Shown one piece after another: positions 19,932-29,817 of a stretch of 64,000 nucleotides of DNA. Within the stretch, counting starts at the first letter, position 1, and every line of letters begins with the position of its first letter. The DNA comes from Streptococcus mitis subsp. hohhotensis (GTDB taxonomy: Bacteria; Bacillota; Bacilli; Lactobacillales; Streptococcaceae): contig NZ_JAIRCA020000009.1 in the NCBI RefSeq assembly GCF_020089495.2, forward strand, positions 23,389-87,388, in the 5' to 3' direction. Below the pieces are notes generated by a model that was given only the letters and a program-made list of their open reading frames with translations, had not been told where the DNA came from and did not search any database. The translations under genes and the position numbers were made by a program.

Positions 19932-20342
19932 CTAGAATGTTAAAAGTACTCTAACGATTATTGCTAGGATTGTCGCAAATATTGCTGCTCCGAATATCAA
20001 AGTAGCACTATCTTTCTCTCCTTTTTCTTTTAGAAGGCGACACATTACTGAGGGGATAACAGCAATGACGGGGTGTAGTACTATTATGCCAATTACTCCA
20101 GCCCATGCAGTAAATTTAATTCTTTTTATTGTCCAATATCCTTTTTCTTCTTTCTTTTCTGTGGGAACTTCACTAGACTTTTGAGTTATGATATAGGTTC
20201 CTTCAGATTGATATACCTCTACCATATCCCCTAGTTGTGGTACAAAATTAAAAGAAGTGTGGTCAACTTTTAGCAAAGTTCCGTCATCTCTACCTAAATA
20301 GATTAGAGTTTCTTCGATTTTAATAACTTTATACGTATTCAT
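19932..20342 (-). CDS. Small membrane protein with the shared N-terminal domain (module B)
   Basis: A 136-residue paralogue of the protein at 17418. Residues 1-50 read YLGRDDGTLLKVDHTSFNF and LGDMVEVYQSEGTYII; two helices follow (about 76-100 and 112-134) separated by a basic/acidic loop (RLLKEKGEKDS). It is the last gene of module B, 8 bases from the frameshifted gene. Function unknown. Confidence 0.8.
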   Translation of the reverse strand: MNTYKVIKIEETLIYLGRDDGTLLKVDHTSFNFVPQLGDMVEVYQSEGTYIITQKSSEVPTEKKEEKGYWTIKRIKFTAWAGVIGIIVLHPVIAVIPSVMCRLLKEKGEKDSATLIFGAAIFATILAIIVRVLLTF

Positions 20343-20350
20343 AACTTCTC

Positions 20351-21135
20351 CTAATTGTCATACATGTAAGCCACCATATAAGGCAGTGTTTTTGTAGCTT
20401 TAAAGACCGTTTCATAACTTTGTCTTCCTTTTGCTAGTCCGTACAATATTATATGGTCATCTTCAGCTATAACTCTATTATTGTACTCCGAAGGAATAGA
20501 AACTAAGATAATTTTATCATAGTCATCATTTATGGCTACACGCAGTGTATAGGCTTTCCCATCTTCCATAGCTTGTAAAACTTTACCATATACTCTTACT
20601 TTAGTATCTACGGCTATTTCATCATGATTCCACTTGTTATAGTCTACTTCACCATAATTTGCTTTATCATTATCTACAGTAATCTTAGGTTTTGATGGTG
20701 CTGAGGATGATGAACTAGAGCTACTCTCTTTAGATGATGAAGGTGTAATAGAGCTACTTGCCTTTGAAGAGGATGAAGAGCTAGAACTACTCTTAGATGA
20801 AGAGGTAGAGCTGCTTTTTTGGATGATGATGAAATTTGTTTTGATGTTGTTTGATTGTTTAAAATTTCGTCTTTAGTATTTATAAAACTTATAACAATAA
20901 TTACAAACAGTAGTAGTAGAGTGACTATAATTCCTATTTTTTTAAATTGGTTCTTTTTCTCTATGTTGTTCTTGTTGATGTCGACTTTTATGACAATACC
21001 TTCGTAAACTTCCACATAGTCCCCTATACTAGGCTCAAAGTCACAAGATTCAATAGGAATTTCCTTTAAACTTCCATCTTCATAACCTATATACACTGTG
21101 TTCTCAGTTATCTTTAAAATTTTTCCTTTATTCAT
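20351..21135 (-). pseudogene. Ser-rich membrane protein, frameshifted in an A6 tract (module B)
   Basis: Paralogue of the gene at 16638. The frame starting at 21135 gives the shared N-domain (YIGYEDGSLKEIPIESCDFEP), a helix near 66-86, then SSSSKK before becoming an implausible Leu/His-rich run. Adding one A to the six-A tract (six T at 20815-20820 on the plus strand) restores a serine-rich linker, then ITVDN, DYNKWNHDEI, an OB-like domain and MVAYMYDN at 20351. It is either a decayed gene, a slippage-switchable gene, or a sequencing error. Confidence 0.8.
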
Positions 21136-21152
21136 ACTTTCTTTACCTTTTA

Positions 21153-21431
21153 TCAGTGAAATTTGTCTTTATCTATCTGGTAAGGTCTTATATCTCCTTG
21201 TAGTCTCACTATATAATAATCTTCATATTCAACTACCTGTGAGACTATCCCTGTAACCTTAACAGATTCAAATTCTTCAGTATCTAAATTCTGTTCTACA
21301 GTCCAAAAATAGATTTCATCTCCAATTTCAATACGGTTTAGAGAACTTCTACATCCTGACAGCAAAATAAGAAATGTGATTACTAAAAGAAATTTTAATA
21401 ACCTCTTAGCTTTTCCTAACTGTACTAACAT
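21153..21431 (-). CDS. Small lipoprotein (module B)
   Basis: A 92-residue protein with a signal peptide ending in the lipobox LLSGC (Cys about 27). The mature part (about 65 residues) has strands alternating as in a small beta barrel (VKVTGIVSQVVEY, YYIVRLQGDI). No family is recognised. It overlaps the preceding lipoprotein gene by one base and precedes the Ser-rich gene by 17. It may be a stand-alone version of the OB-like domain seen in the neighbours; that is only a pattern impression. Confidence 0.7.
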   Translation of the reverse strand: MLVQLGKAKRLLKFLLVITFLILLSGCRSSLNRIEIGDEIYFWTVEQNLDTEEFESVKVTGIVSQVVEYEDYYIVRLQGDIRPYQIDKDKFH

Positions 21432-21877
21432 TATTTATTTTGTATTCTAACTCCTGAATACTCTTTATATAATGATTTTCTATGACTCTTGTTTAATGTA
21501 TAAGTCATAGTAATAGTTATAGAGTCAACTTTTTTAGTTTTATCACTAGCTGTCCATTGTATCTTGTAAATAGATTTATCTTCAATACCAATAGCAACAA
21601 TAGCTTCATTTTCTTTTAATTCATTTTTATCAGCATTGTTTTGGAAATAATACTCCAGCTCACTTTTATTAAATTTGTCAGCGTCTTCTTTGAAATCTAT
21701 ATAACCAAACCCCTCAAAACCAACTAGTTTTTTATCTTTATCTATAGTTATAAGTCCTAAATCTGTATTATAGCTTCCCTCAATCATTTCAATTTTACTT
21801 AATTCTTTCTTGCTACAACCAGCCAACACAAAAAGAATAGACAATAATATAACTCCCAATATTTTCTTTTTATTCAT
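21431..21877 (-). CDS. Lipoprotein of unknown function (module B)
   Basis: A 148-residue protein with a signal peptide and lipobox VLAGC (Cys about 21). The mature part is about 128 residues with regions LGLITIDKDKKLVGF and SITITMTYTLNKSH. I do not recognise the family. It is the first gene of module B, 54 bases after a TATAAT at 21931-21936, and divergent from the deleted regulator at 22054. Confidence 0.75.
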   Translation of the reverse strand: MNKKKILGVILLSILFVLAGCSKKELSKIEMIEGSYNTDLGLITIDKDKKLVGFEGFGYIDFKEDADKFNKSELEYYFQNNADKNELKENEAIVAIGIEDKSIYKIQWTASDKTKKVDSITITMTYTLNKSHRKSLYKEYSGVRIQNK

Positions 21878-22053
21878 AAAAAGCCTCCTGTTTTATATTT
21901 ATGTTTAAAATATTGTTAAACACTACCCTAATTATACCACAAATAAATATACTTTAGTTAATCTTTTTTAAATTATTTTTAACTAAAGTAAATAAAAATA
22001 TGTCCCCTTAACCTATAAGATAAATAGCGAGACTTATCACAGAGGTTAAAGCT

Positions 22054-22188
22054 ATGGGAGATATTCTACATTCTGTGCCACAAGATACAGAAATGATGGA
22101 ACTGTTATTGAAGATTCAGAAACACCCACAGCATAAGATGATTGTTCATAAGGTGATGGAAATACTTGAATTAAGCCAAGATAAATAA
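22054..22188 (+). pseudogene. XRE regulator remnant with internal deletion (module B)
   Basis: A 44-codon frame that joins the first five codons of the regulator at 19277 (MGDIL against MDDIL) directly to its C-terminal tail (SVPQDTEMMELLLKIQKH to the end). The helix-turn-helix is gone, but the frame is kept. The tail is almost identical at DNA level to 19495-19600. The leader before it (CTATAAGATAAATAG) also matches that of module A. It is most simply a duplicated regulator that lost its DNA-binding domain; a small interfering peptide is possible. Confidence 0.75.
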
Positions 22189-22203
22189 GCGTAAATAAAA
22201 AAA

Positions 22204-22256
22204 CGAATAAACTAGTTTTCTGAAAATCAGAATTCTGTTTTATTCGCTTTTTTGTT
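22204..22256 (+). terminator. Terminator between module B and clpL
   Basis: CGAATAAA (22204-22211) pairs with TTTATTCG (22239-22246), followed by CTTTTTTG. It lies after the regulator remnant and faces the 3' end of clpL, so may serve both strands. Confidence 0.65.
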
Positions 22257-22394
22257 TTATCTATTTATGCCCATTATTCTCAAAAATTGAAATTTCTATA
22301 ATGGAGTCACTCTCTAGTTCTTATTTTGTTTTTATTGAGTATAAAATCCAAAATCTTTTATCCAGTCTCTTCTCTTTATCCTCAAAATCTTGAT

Positions 22395-24500
22395 TTAGGC
22401 TTTTTCACGAATGACCAAAACACCATCTTCCATGTCAGCTTCTAGGTGTTTAGCATCAAGGTTATCCAAGTGGAAGTCTGTGACTTTGTCACGGATTTGT
22501 TGTTCAACCACGCGACGGAGAGGACGAACACCCATGACTTCGTCATAACCTTCTTCTGTGATATAGTCCTTAGCTGCTTGACTGACTACCAAATCAATGT
22601 CTTTCTTAGCCAAGGTTTGGTTAACTTCAGCCAACATCAAGTCCACAATCTTAGAAAGGTCTTCCTTCGTCAAGTGTGAGAACTCGATAACTGCGTTAAA
22701 GCGGTTAAGGAATTCTGGGCGGAAGAATGGTTTCAAACGGTCCATCAATTCTGGTTTGTCCGCATCTTCTGTCAAGTTAGCTTCATAGCCAAATCCAGCA
22801 TTTGATGTTGCGATAATAACTGTGTTCTTGAAGTTTACCGTATTTCCTTGACCATCGGTCAAACGACCATCATCCAAGACTTGAAGGAGAAGAGTGATCA
22901 CTTGAGGATCAGCCTTTTCAATTTCGTCGAGAAGGACGATTGAGTATGGATTGCGACGGACGCGTTCTGTCAAGGTATTGTTGTTGTCATCATAACCAAC
23001 ATAACCTGCAGTTGTACCAATCAATTTAGATACGGCTGTGCGGTCGCTGTATTCTGACATGTCCAAACGGATGATAGCATCTTTCGTTCCGAACATATCT
23101 AGAGCCAATTGTTTAGCCAACTCAGTCTTACCAACACCAGTAGGACCTACAAAGAGGAAGCTACCGATTGGACGGTTACCTTCATCAAAACCAGCACGGT
23201 TACGACGGATAGCTTTTGCTACTGCTTCAACGGCCTTATCTTGACCAATAACTTTCGTCTGCAAACGATGACCCATATCTTTCAAACGTTCGATGTCCGT
23301 AGCCCCCATTTGAGATACTGGAATACCGGTCATTCGTTCTACAGATTCAGCCACATCGTTGACACTTGCAGTCACTTTCATATCTTCTGTATGGTTTTCG
23401 ATTTTCTTTTCCAATTCTGCAATGCGTGTTTTATAGTTTAGAGCTGCTTCAAAATCTTCTGCCTCAACTGCTTTTTCTTGCTTGTCTTTTTCCGCTTCGA
23501 TTTCTCGTTCAACAGCATGCACATCTGTTACAGGATGCTGAGCTGCCAAGTGAGCTGCCGTTACATCGACAAGGTCAATAGCCTTATCTGGCAAGCTACG
23601 TTGAGGAATGTATTGTACAGAATAATCCACTGCTGCTTTCAAGACTTCATCTGGCAAGATGACATTGTGGTGTTGTTGATAGAGATCACGAATTCCTTGA
23701 AGAATTTTAAAGGTATCCTCTGCTGAAGGAGCATTGACCTTGACTTCGTTGAAACGACGAGCAAGAGCTGCATTCTTCAAGATGGTGTTACGGTATTCAT
23801 CTTGAGTCGTTGCCCCAATCACTGTCAATTCTCCACGAGAGAGGGCTGGCTTGAGAATGTCCGCGAGACCTTTAGAACCACTGTCTCCACCTGTGCTACC
23901 AGCACCGAGAATTTGGTGAATTTCATCAAAGAAGAGAATGATATTTCCTGCTTCTTTTACTTCATTGACTAAGTTTTGAACGTTTTCTTCAAAACTACCG
24001 CGGTATTGAGTCCCAGCCTCAAGACCAGAGATATCAATGGAAATAATTTCCTTATTTTTGATAGCAGCTGGGACATCACCATTCACAATGGCTTGTGCCA
24101 AGCCTTCGACAACGGCTGTCTTACCAACGCCTGCATCTCCGACCAAAACAGGATTGTTCTTGGTACGGCGTGAGAGGATTTCAGATGTTTCTTGAATTTC
24201 CTTGTTTCGTCCGATAACAGGATCCAACTTGCCTTCACGAGCTTCTGCTGTCAAGTTACGACCTAGTTTAGCAAGCACACCGTCTTGTTTCATACCTGAT
24301 GCCTGTTGTGGCATTTTTCCATCAACTTCTGCATTTCCTGGTAATTGACCAGTCGCACGATAGTGAGCAAATTCCTCAGGTGTCACTTCACGTCCATTAA
24401 TCAAGTAACGTCGATTTTCAGAACTATATCCTCGCATACCACCCATCAATTGGTTAAATAAATCATCCATGTTGTTAAAATTATTAAAGTTGTTATTCAT
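22395..24500 (-). CDS. clpL: ClpL, HSP100-type ATPase chaperone
   Basis: A 701-residue AAA+ disaggregase with two nucleotide-binding domains. The N-terminus is the short Asn-rich opening of ClpL ([15 protein letters not shown]) in place of the ClpA/B N-domain. Walker A motifs are GDAGVGKT at 121-128 and GPTGVGKT near 450; Walker B are ILFFDEIHQ and [11 protein letters not shown]; a short coiled coil covers about 325-375. ClpL gives thermotolerance and assists protein folding in streptococci. Two CtsR-type operators and promoters lie 340-590 bases upstream in a tandem duplication. Confidence 0.95.
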   Translation of the reverse strand: MNNNFNNFNNMDDLFNQLMGGMRGYSSENRRYLINGREVTPEEFAHYRATGQLPGNAEVDGKMPQQASGMKQDGVLAKLGRNLTAEAREGKLDPVIGRNKEIQETSEILSRRTKNNPVLVGDAGVGKTAVVEGLAQAIVNGDVPAAIKNKEIISIDISGLEAGTQYRGSFEENVQNLVNEVKEAGNIILFFDEIHQILGAGSTGGDSGSKGLADILKPALSRGELTVIGATTQDEYRNTILKNAALARRFNEVKVNAPSAEDTFKILQGIRDLYQQHHNVILPDEVLKAAVDYSVQYIPQRSLPDKAIDLVDVTAAHLAAQHPVTDVHAVEREIEAEKDKQEKAVEAEDFEAALNYKTRIAELEKKIENHTEDMKVTASVNDVAESVERMTGIPVSQMGATDIERLKDMGHRLQTKVIGQDKAVEAVAKAIRRNRAGFDEGNRPIGSFLFVGPTGVGKTELAKQLALDMFGTKDAIIRLDMSEYSDRTAVSKLIGTTAGYVGYDDNNNTLTERVRRNPYSIVLLDEIEKADPQVITLLLQVLDDGRLTDGQGNTVNFKNTVIIATSNAGFGYEANLTEDADKPELMDRLKPFFRPEFLNRFNAVIEFSHLTKEDLSKIVDLMLAEVNQTLAKKDIDLVVSQAAKDYITEEGYDEVMGVRPLRRVVEQQIRDKVTDFHLDNLDAKHLEADMEDGVLVIREKA

Positions 24501-24838
24501 ATTCTTTACCTCTTTTTGTTATTTATTATCACTGACATTGACTATCTTTGATCTTTATTTTAAAAAATTTAGACTAGCTAGATTGCTACTCTACGTACTA
24601 TTTCTGGTTTTTCTTTTTCAAGCAGGAGTAGACTATCTTTACTTCTGAATATTTCTAGATTAAACATAGACCCCACCTCTTTCTATTTTACTTTAAATAA
24701 TACTCTTCGAAAATCTCTTCAAATCACATTAGTTCTATCTGTAACCTCAAAACAGTGTTTTGAGCACTTCTTAGTTTGCTCTTTGATTTTCATTAAGGAT
24801 AAGTGTTCACGTAAGGCTTTCATTTACCTTACGTTCAT

Positions 24839-24888
24839 AATATACTACATTAGTCAGAAAAGGTCAAGAGATTTGACTTTGATTGACC
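24839..24888 (-). promoter_or_regulatory. clpL promoter P1 with CtsR operator
   Basis: Minus strand: GGTCAAT-CAA-AGTCAAA at 24872-24888 fits the CtsR heptad repeat RGTCAAA-N3-RGTCAAA. It is followed by TTGACC (24862-24867), 17 bases, and TATATT (24839-24844). The operator abuts the -35, as expected for repression relieved by heat. Confidence 0.8.
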
Positions 24889-25037
24889 AATATTTTTTAT
24901 ACTCTTCAAAAATCTCCTCAAACCACGTCAGTTCTATCTGTAACCTCAAAACAGTGTTTTGAGCACTTCCTAGTTTGCTCGTTGATTTTCATTAAAGATA
25001 AGTGTTCTAGTAAGGCTTTCATTTACCTTACGTTCAT

Positions 25038-25087
25038 AATATACTACATTAGTCAGAAAAGGTCAAGGATTTTGACTTTAATTGACC
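25038..25087 (-). promoter_or_regulatory. clpL promoter P2 with CtsR operator
   Basis: The same arrangement as P1 one repeat period upstream: GGTCAAT-TAA-AGTCAAA at 25071-25087, TTGACC at 25061-25066, 17-base spacer, TATATT at 25038-25043. All functional hexamers are retained, so both promoters look usable. Confidence 0.78.
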
Positions 25088-25104
25088 AATGTTTTTTAGA
25101 ATGC

Positions 25105-25128
25105 AAAAACACCCTGAAATATCAGGGT
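25105..25128 (-). terminator. Terminator of the mraY operon
   Basis: ACCCTGA (25111-25117) pairs with TCAGGGT (25122-25128); on the minus strand it is followed by GTTTTTGC, eight bases past the mraY stop. Confidence 0.85.
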
Positions 25129-25135
25129 ACCATTC

Positions 25136-26116
25136 TTACATCAAATATAAAATTGCTAGGGTTAGGAGACTTGCTAGAAGCCCCACTCCCCAAAAGAAGA
25201 AGTCAACCTTCCACTCGCTCCAAGGATTTCCTTTACCAGACAATCCTCCAAGTTCAAAATGGTGATGCACAGGCGTCATACGGAAAATACGTTTACCACC
25301 TGTCATTTTGAAATAGCTGACTTGCATCATGACCGAAGTTGTTTCAAAGACATAAACAATTCCGATAATCAAGAGAGTCCATTCTTGGTGGAGGGCCATA
25401 GAGATAGCTGCCAGCATTCCACCTAAAGCCAAACTTCCCACATCTCCCATAAAGACTTTAGCAGGCTTATGGTTAAAGACAAAGAAACCAAGCAATCCAC
25501 CAATCATGGCTAGAATCACCAGAAGAATATCCATCTGACCTTGCACATAGGCAATAACTCCATAAGCTGACAAACTAATCACAACGGAAATACTAGCCAA
25601 ACCGTCAATTCCGTCTGTCAAGTTGACTGCGTTTGAAAAACCGACTAGCCAGAAAAGAGCGAAAAGAATATAGAAAAGCCCTAGATGCACTTGGTAGCCA
25701 AAGACAGAAAGCATATCGCCACCGCGCTCATAGAAAAGGTAGAAAACGACCCCACCTAGGAGCTGAAGAGCCAATTTTTGCTTAGGATTCAGCCCCTCAT
25801 TGATTTTACGAAAGACCTTGAGAAAGTCATCTAAAAATCCGACAAGTCCATAAAGGACCAAGATGAACAAAATCATTCCGACATTATTAGTCAATTGTTT
25901 TGCAAAAAGAGCAAAAAGGAAACTCACCACAACTGCAGCAATGAGGAAAACAAGTCCCCCCATAGTTGGCGTCCCAGCTTTTGCCTGATGCTGTTTGACA
26001 TCCTCATGCATCTGCTGGCCTGTAATTTGCGCCTTTCTATAAAATTGGATAAAGGCTGGAATTCCTACCAAAGTTAGTAAAAATGTCACAATTCCAGCAC
26101 TGATGGAAATAAACAT
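25136..26116 (-). CDS. mraY: MraY, phospho-N-acetylmuramoyl-pentapeptide transferase
   Basis: A 326-residue polytopic membrane enzyme (about ten helices) making lipid I from UDP-MurNAc-pentapeptide and undecaprenyl phosphate. Signature segments are [16 protein letters not shown] near 43, the catalytic FLDDFLKVF near 95, [13 protein letters not shown] near 162 and the C-terminal [13 protein letters not shown]. It directly follows pbp2X with a 1-base gap, as in pneumococcus, and ends at a strong terminator. Confidence 0.97.
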   Translation of the reverse strand: MFISISAGIVTFLLTLVGIPAFIQFYRKAQITGQQMHEDVKQHQAKAGTPTMGGLVFLIAAVVVSFLFALFAKQLTNNVGMILFILVLYGLVGFLDDFLKVFRKINEGLNPKQKLALQLLGGVVFYLFYERGGDMLSVFGYQVHLGLFYILFALFWLVGFSNAVNLTDGIDGLASISVVISLSAYGVIAYVQGQMDILLVILAMIGGLLGFFVFNHKPAKVFMGDVGSLALGGMLAAISMALHQEWTLLIIGIVYVFETTSVMMQVSYFKMTGGKRIFRMTPVHHHFELGGLSGKGNPWSEWKVDFFFWGVGLLASLLTLAILYLM

Positions 26117-26117
26117 A

Positions 26118-28370
26118 TTAGTCTCCTAAAGTTAATGTAATTTTTTTAATGTCCTTGATGGCTGTATTAGCACGAACATCCTGCTTCTGCACAGTAGAGC
26201 CTGAACCTTCAAATACAAGTTCTATATTTAACCACTTAGAAAAAGCTTCTGCGGTTGCTTTTGTCCAACCATACATATCTGGAACTTCCTCTGCTTTATC
26301 AGATAAGAGGAGAACTTGCTGGTTAGGTGCAAGATCTGTCCCTTCTTCTACAGATGATTCTTTAATCTTTGTTCCTGTTCCCACAACGATTGGTTGCACA
26401 ATATTGCGGCGTAAGGCTTCCGCCAAATCGCCAGGTGAAATATCCTTAATGCTAGGCATGGCATAAGCGCTTTGATTGGTTACCTGATCTAACGTTTTAG
26501 CGGTAGATTGCAGGTTAAGGGAATCTTTCATAGCCACTGCCCTTTCCAAGATAGGATTGGCAAATTCCCCCAACTGAATACCTGAATAATGCTCAGGCTG
26601 TTGAACCGTCACATAGAGGATAAAATCAGGATTTTCAGCAGGATTCATAGTCACAACTGAGAAAATATAATTGGTAGAACCAACCAAGTATCCTCCATTT
26701 TTCTCATCAGCGATTTGAGCCGTACCGGATTTAACTGCTACATTTTGTCCAGGAACTGTTATAATTGGCTTTCCTGTGTAGTGATTATACATAGTTCCAT
26801 ATAGAGGGTCCGTCCCAACTAAGATCATGTGATTTCGAGTTGTGCTTGCTGCCTCTTTGGAAACAGGATTTCCTACTATTTCTTTTTGTGACTTACGTAC
26901 AGACTGATTGTTAGTATCATAAATAGCACTTATAAATTTTGGCTCCAGCATAACTCCATCATTAGCAATAGCTGTAAAGGCACGAAGCATTTGTGTTTGT
27001 GTCACTGAAATTCCTTGCCCAAATGAGCTTTGAGCAATACTAACAATATTATCAGCTGGAAGTTGACCAGCGTATTCATCTGTCAAGCCAAAGCGAGTTG
27101 GAACCCCAAATTTAAAGCGGTTTAGATAATCCAACCAGGTAGCATCTCCCATCTTTTGCTCAAGGAGGGTCATTCCAACATTACTGGAGAGAGCGAAACC
27201 TTGTAAGAAAGTCATCATTCTGCCACCAGTCAATCCTTCATTGACGTCCCAATCTCGAATCGTCACATCTGCAATTTTTAACTCACTACTATCGAAGACT
27301 TCTCCTCCTGGAAAGGTATTATTATCAATAGCAGCAGCGAGCGTCATAACCTTCATGGTTGACCCCGGCTCATAGTTACTTTGATAGAGGATATCACGCC
27401 AAACAAAGTCCTTGGTAAGTCCTTCCTTAGTATCGGCATCAAAGGTTGGTCTCTGCGTCGTTGCAAGAATTTCTCCCGTTTTAGCACTAACCAAGGTTGC
27501 TGTCATATACTTACCTTTTACTTTTTCTTGAAAGGCATTCATCTGTGTCTCCATGAAGGACTGAAGGGTGCTGGAAATCGTTGTATACACATCCTTGCCA
27601 TCTACCGTTTGTTGGGAAACTTGTTCTGTTCCAGGGACAATATTACCCAGACGATCCTTTTCATAGGTAATAATACCGTCTTTCCCTGCAAGAATACTAT
27701 TCAAGGAACTCTCCATCCCAGAAGTTCCCAGCAAACTCTTGCTTCCATCTTCATTTTCATGGAGTTGAGCTAAACCAATAAAACTAGAAGCGAATTGTCC
27801 ATTTGGATAGCTTCTATTAGGGCTAGTTGTGAAGTCAATTCCTTCAACACTAGCGTCTTTCAAATCCTTTTTAATAGCCATCATATTGGCATAGGTAATT
27901 CCATTTCCTTTTGCACCAAAAGAAACTTGGGTCAGATTCGGTTGAGACAATTGCTCTTTCACATAAGCCTCGTCCATATCCAAATACTTATGGAAGACCT
28001 CTGCTACCTTATTAAACTGGGCATCTTCTACATAAAGAATTTTACCCGTTGCTGATTTGTATTTTTTATCAATAACAGCATAGACATTATAGGAGGTTGC
28101 GTCCTCAGCAATCGGGACTCCATTTCGGTCATAAATAGTCCCACGTTTGGCGGGGACTGTACGAGTTATTTGGTGAACTTTCTTAGCCTCTTTTACTAGA
28201 TCTGTTCCAAATTTACTACCACTTCCGATAATAACAGCAAAATTGACCAAAAAGACAGCGAAAAGTACGACAGCTAACAAACTGATGTACTTTCCAACTA
28301 TTTTACGGTTTTCTGCTGGAGATTTACGGTTTCTAATCGCAAATCGGGTTATTCTTTTTGTCCACTTCAT
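26118..28370 (-). CDS. pbp2X: Penicillin-binding protein 2X
   Basis: A 750-residue class B transpeptidase needed for septal peptidoglycan synthesis. One N-terminal helix (about 30-50), a dimerisation domain, the transpeptidase domain with S337-T-M-K, S395-S-N and K547-S-G-T, and two C-terminal PASTA domains. The length equals the pneumococcal protein with no indel. Compared from memory with the penicillin-susceptible R6 sequence it has M343T, A369V, S389L, H394L, L510T, T513N, N514H and L546V, changes found in mosaic low-affinity alleles, while T338, I371, M339 and Q552 are unchanged. It is in the operon rsmH-ftsL-pbp2X-mraY. Confidence 0.97.
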   Translation of the reverse strand: MKWTKRITRFAIRNRKSPAENRKIVGKYISLLAVVLFAVFLVNFAVIIGSGSKFGTDLVKEAKKVHQITRTVPAKRGTIYDRNGVPIAEDATSYNVYAVIDKKYKSATGKILYVEDAQFNKVAEVFHKYLDMDEAYVKEQLSQPNLTQVSFGAKGNGITYANMMAIKKDLKDASVEGIDFTTSPNRSYPNGQFASSFIGLAQLHENEDGSKSLLGTSGMESSLNSILAGKDGIITYEKDRLGNIVPGTEQVSQQTVDGKDVYTTISSTLQSFMETQMNAFQEKVKGKYMTATLVSAKTGEILATTQRPTFDADTKEGLTKDFVWRDILYQSNYEPGSTMKVMTLAAAIDNNTFPGGEVFDSSELKIADVTIRDWDVNEGLTGGRMMTFLQGFALSSNVGMTLLEQKMGDATWLDYLNRFKFGVPTRFGLTDEYAGQLPADNIVSIAQSSFGQGISVTQTQMLRAFTAIANDGVMLEPKFISAIYDTNNQSVRKSQKEIVGNPVSKEAASTTRNHMILVGTDPLYGTMYNHYTGKPIITVPGQNVAVKSGTAQIADEKNGGYLVGSTNYIFSVVTMNPAENPDFILYVTVQQPEHYSGIQLGEFANPILERAVAMKDSLNLQSTAKTLDQVTNQSAYAMPSIKDISPGDLAEALRRNIVQPIVVGTGTKIKESSVEEGTDLAPNQQVLLLSDKAEEVPDMYGWTKATAEAFSKWLNIELVFEGSGSTVQKQDVRANTAIKDIKKITLTLGD

Positions 28371-28373
28371 ATC

Positions 28374-28691
28374 TTACTCCGCTGATCGAATATTCTCGTT
28401 ATTCAATTTTAAGTCCTTAGAATTTGCGATTTCTTTCAAGCGTTCTGCCCTCAACAATTCATTTACCTCTTGTTTGGCATCATCCAACTCTGTCTTCTTC
28501 TCTTCTATCTGCGCATTGATTTTTGTCAGATCATTTTGTACTTGTAGGAGTCGGGTCTGCATAAAGATAATACTCAGCGCCAAAACGAGAGCTGTAAACG
28601 CAATGGAAAGATAAAAAGCCTTCTCCACACGGGAGAATTTTTTTATACGATTCTGCAAGAATTGACTGGTTGTTTCTTTTTTATCTACCAT
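28374..28691 (-). CDS. ftsL: FtsL division protein
   Basis: A 105-residue bitopic protein: cytoplasmic N-terminus, one helix at about 25-47, and an external leucine-zipper-like coiled coil (QVQNDLTKINAQIEEKK). FtsL joins DivIB and DivIC at the septum and activates the FtsW/PBP2X pair. It sits between rsmH and pbp2X, 3 bases from the latter. Confidence 0.92.
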   Translation of the reverse strand: MVDKKETTSQFLQNRIKKFSRVEKAFYLSIAFTALVLALSIIFMQTRLLQVQNDLTKINAQIEEKKTELDDAKQEVNELLRAERLKEIANSKDLKLNNENIRSAE

Positions 28692-28700
28692 TTTTTCCTC

Positions 28701-29651
28701 TTACTTGTGAATTTTTCTGGCCACGCGCAACTTAGCTGAGTGCGAGCGGTTATTGGCTTCTAATTCTTCTGCACTTGGCAAGATTGGCTTACGGGATACC
28801 AATTCCATCTTGGGCTTGAGATCATCCGGGATGAAAGGCAAGCCTTTTGGAACTTCAACTGTTGAAGCTTCCTTGAACAATTGCTTGGTCAAGCGGTCTT
28901 CCAAGGAATGAAAGGTAATCACTGAAATCCTACCATCTAGAGCCAACATCTCCATAGCCTGCTGGATAGATTCATCTGCCGCTCCCAACTCATCATTGAC
29001 TTCAATTCGAATAGCCTGGAAAATCTGCTTAGCAGGATGCCCCTTCTTCTTGAGTTCCTTGGCAGGTTTGGCCGACTTGATAATTTCTGCCAATTCAGTC
29101 GTAGTCTCGATAGGCTTGACTTCTCGAGCTTGCTCAATCTTACGCGCAATCTGTTTAGAGAATTTGTCCTCGCCATATTTGAAGAAAATACGAACCAAAT
29201 CATGATAGTCATAGTGGTTTACCACTTCATAGGCTGTCAGACTAGCGTCCTGATTCATCCGCATGTCCAGTGGCGCATCCTTTTTATAAGAAAAACCACG
29301 CTCACGCTGGTCCAGCTGAGGACTAGACACTCCCAAGTCATAACAAATTCCATCAATTTCCTGAACACCAGCTTCGCACAAACGTGCCTGTAAATGACGG
29401 AAGTTATCCTTAATAAAAGTCACCATTCCCTTTTCAATATAAGGAGCCAAGCGTTTTTGCGCGTTGTCAATAGCATTCTGGTCCTGGTCAAAGGCATAGA
29501 GATGGCCTTTTTCACTTAATTTACTTAATAAATATTCGCTATGGCCCGCTCCACCCAAAGTCGCATCAACGTAGATACCGTCAGGCTTTACGTCGAGCAT
29601 ATCAACCGTTTCGTGGAGTAAGACCGTTACATGATGAAATTCTTTTGTCAT
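28701..29651 (-). CDS. rsmH: RsmH, 16S rRNA (cytosine-1402-N4) methyltransferase
   Basis: A 316-residue SAM-dependent methyltransferase, formerly MraW. Motifs are [15 protein letters not shown] near 29 (SAM loop), [19 protein letters not shown] near 103, and PLDMRMNQ; the C-terminal [15 protein letters not shown] is typical. First gene of the division/cell-wall operon. The start has a near-consensus site and the upstream 160 bases hold the promoter of the divergent regulator. Confidence 0.96.
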   Translation of the reverse strand: MTKEFHHVTVLLHETVDMLDVKPDGIYVDATLGGAGHSEYLLSKLSEKGHLYAFDQDQNAIDNAQKRLAPYIEKGMVTFIKDNFRHLQARLCEAGVQEIDGICYDLGVSSPQLDQRERGFSYKKDAPLDMRMNQDASLTAYEVVNHYDYHDLVRIFFKYGEDKFSKQIARKIEQAREVKPIETTTELAEIIKSAKPAKELKKKGHPAKQIFQAIRIEVNDELGAADESIQQAMEMLALDGRISVITFHSLEDRLTKQLFKEASTVEVPKGLPFIPDDLKPKMELVSRKPILPSAEELEANNRSHSAKLRVARKIHK

Positions 29652-29737
29652 ATCTTATCTATTTTACCACAAATCCGACTAGCTTGCACTAGTCAGACAA
29701 ATAGGTCAAAAACAAGTAAGATTTCTTTAAGAAATAT

Positions 29738-29796
29738 GTCAAATATGCTTGACATTCACTACATAGAAGAATATAATGTAGTCAAATATATGCGAC
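29738..29796 (+). promoter_or_regulatory. Consensus promoter with two operator-like repeats
   Basis: TTGACA (29749-29754), 17 bases, TATAAT (29772-29777). GTCAAATATGCTTGAC (29738-29753) is an imperfect palindrome (GTCAA-N6-TTGAC) over the -35, and GTCAAATATATGCGAC (29781-29796) follows the -10. The pair flanking a consensus promoter suggests repression, most likely by the regulator encoded just downstream. Confidence 0.65.
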
Positions 29797-29817
29797 ATAA
29801 ATCAGAAAGGAGAACAG

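Larger units (their letters stand above)
24700..25097. repeat. 199-bp tandem duplication in the clpL upstream region, BOX-like
   Basis: 24700-24898 and 24899-25097 are two copies with exact 199-base periodicity and about 90% or more identity. Each starts with BOX-like sequence (ATACTCTTCGAAAATCTC, CCTCAAAACAGTGTTTTGAG, TTGATTTTCATTAA) and ends with a full CtsR box and promoter on the minus strand. The rest of the gap between clpL and mraY (24501-24699) has no gene and would be the clpL 5' leader. Confidence 0.85.

Noticed and set aside
16638..22188. Bacteriocin (blp-like) locus
   Set aside because: No double-glycine leader peptides, no peptidase-ABC exporter and no pheromone kinase were seen, although the thioredoxin resembles a bacteriocin accessory protein.
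24700..25097. CRISPR-like array, because of repeated blocks
   Set aside because: Only two copies with a 199-base period and no spacers; it is a tandem duplication of a BOX and promoter segment.
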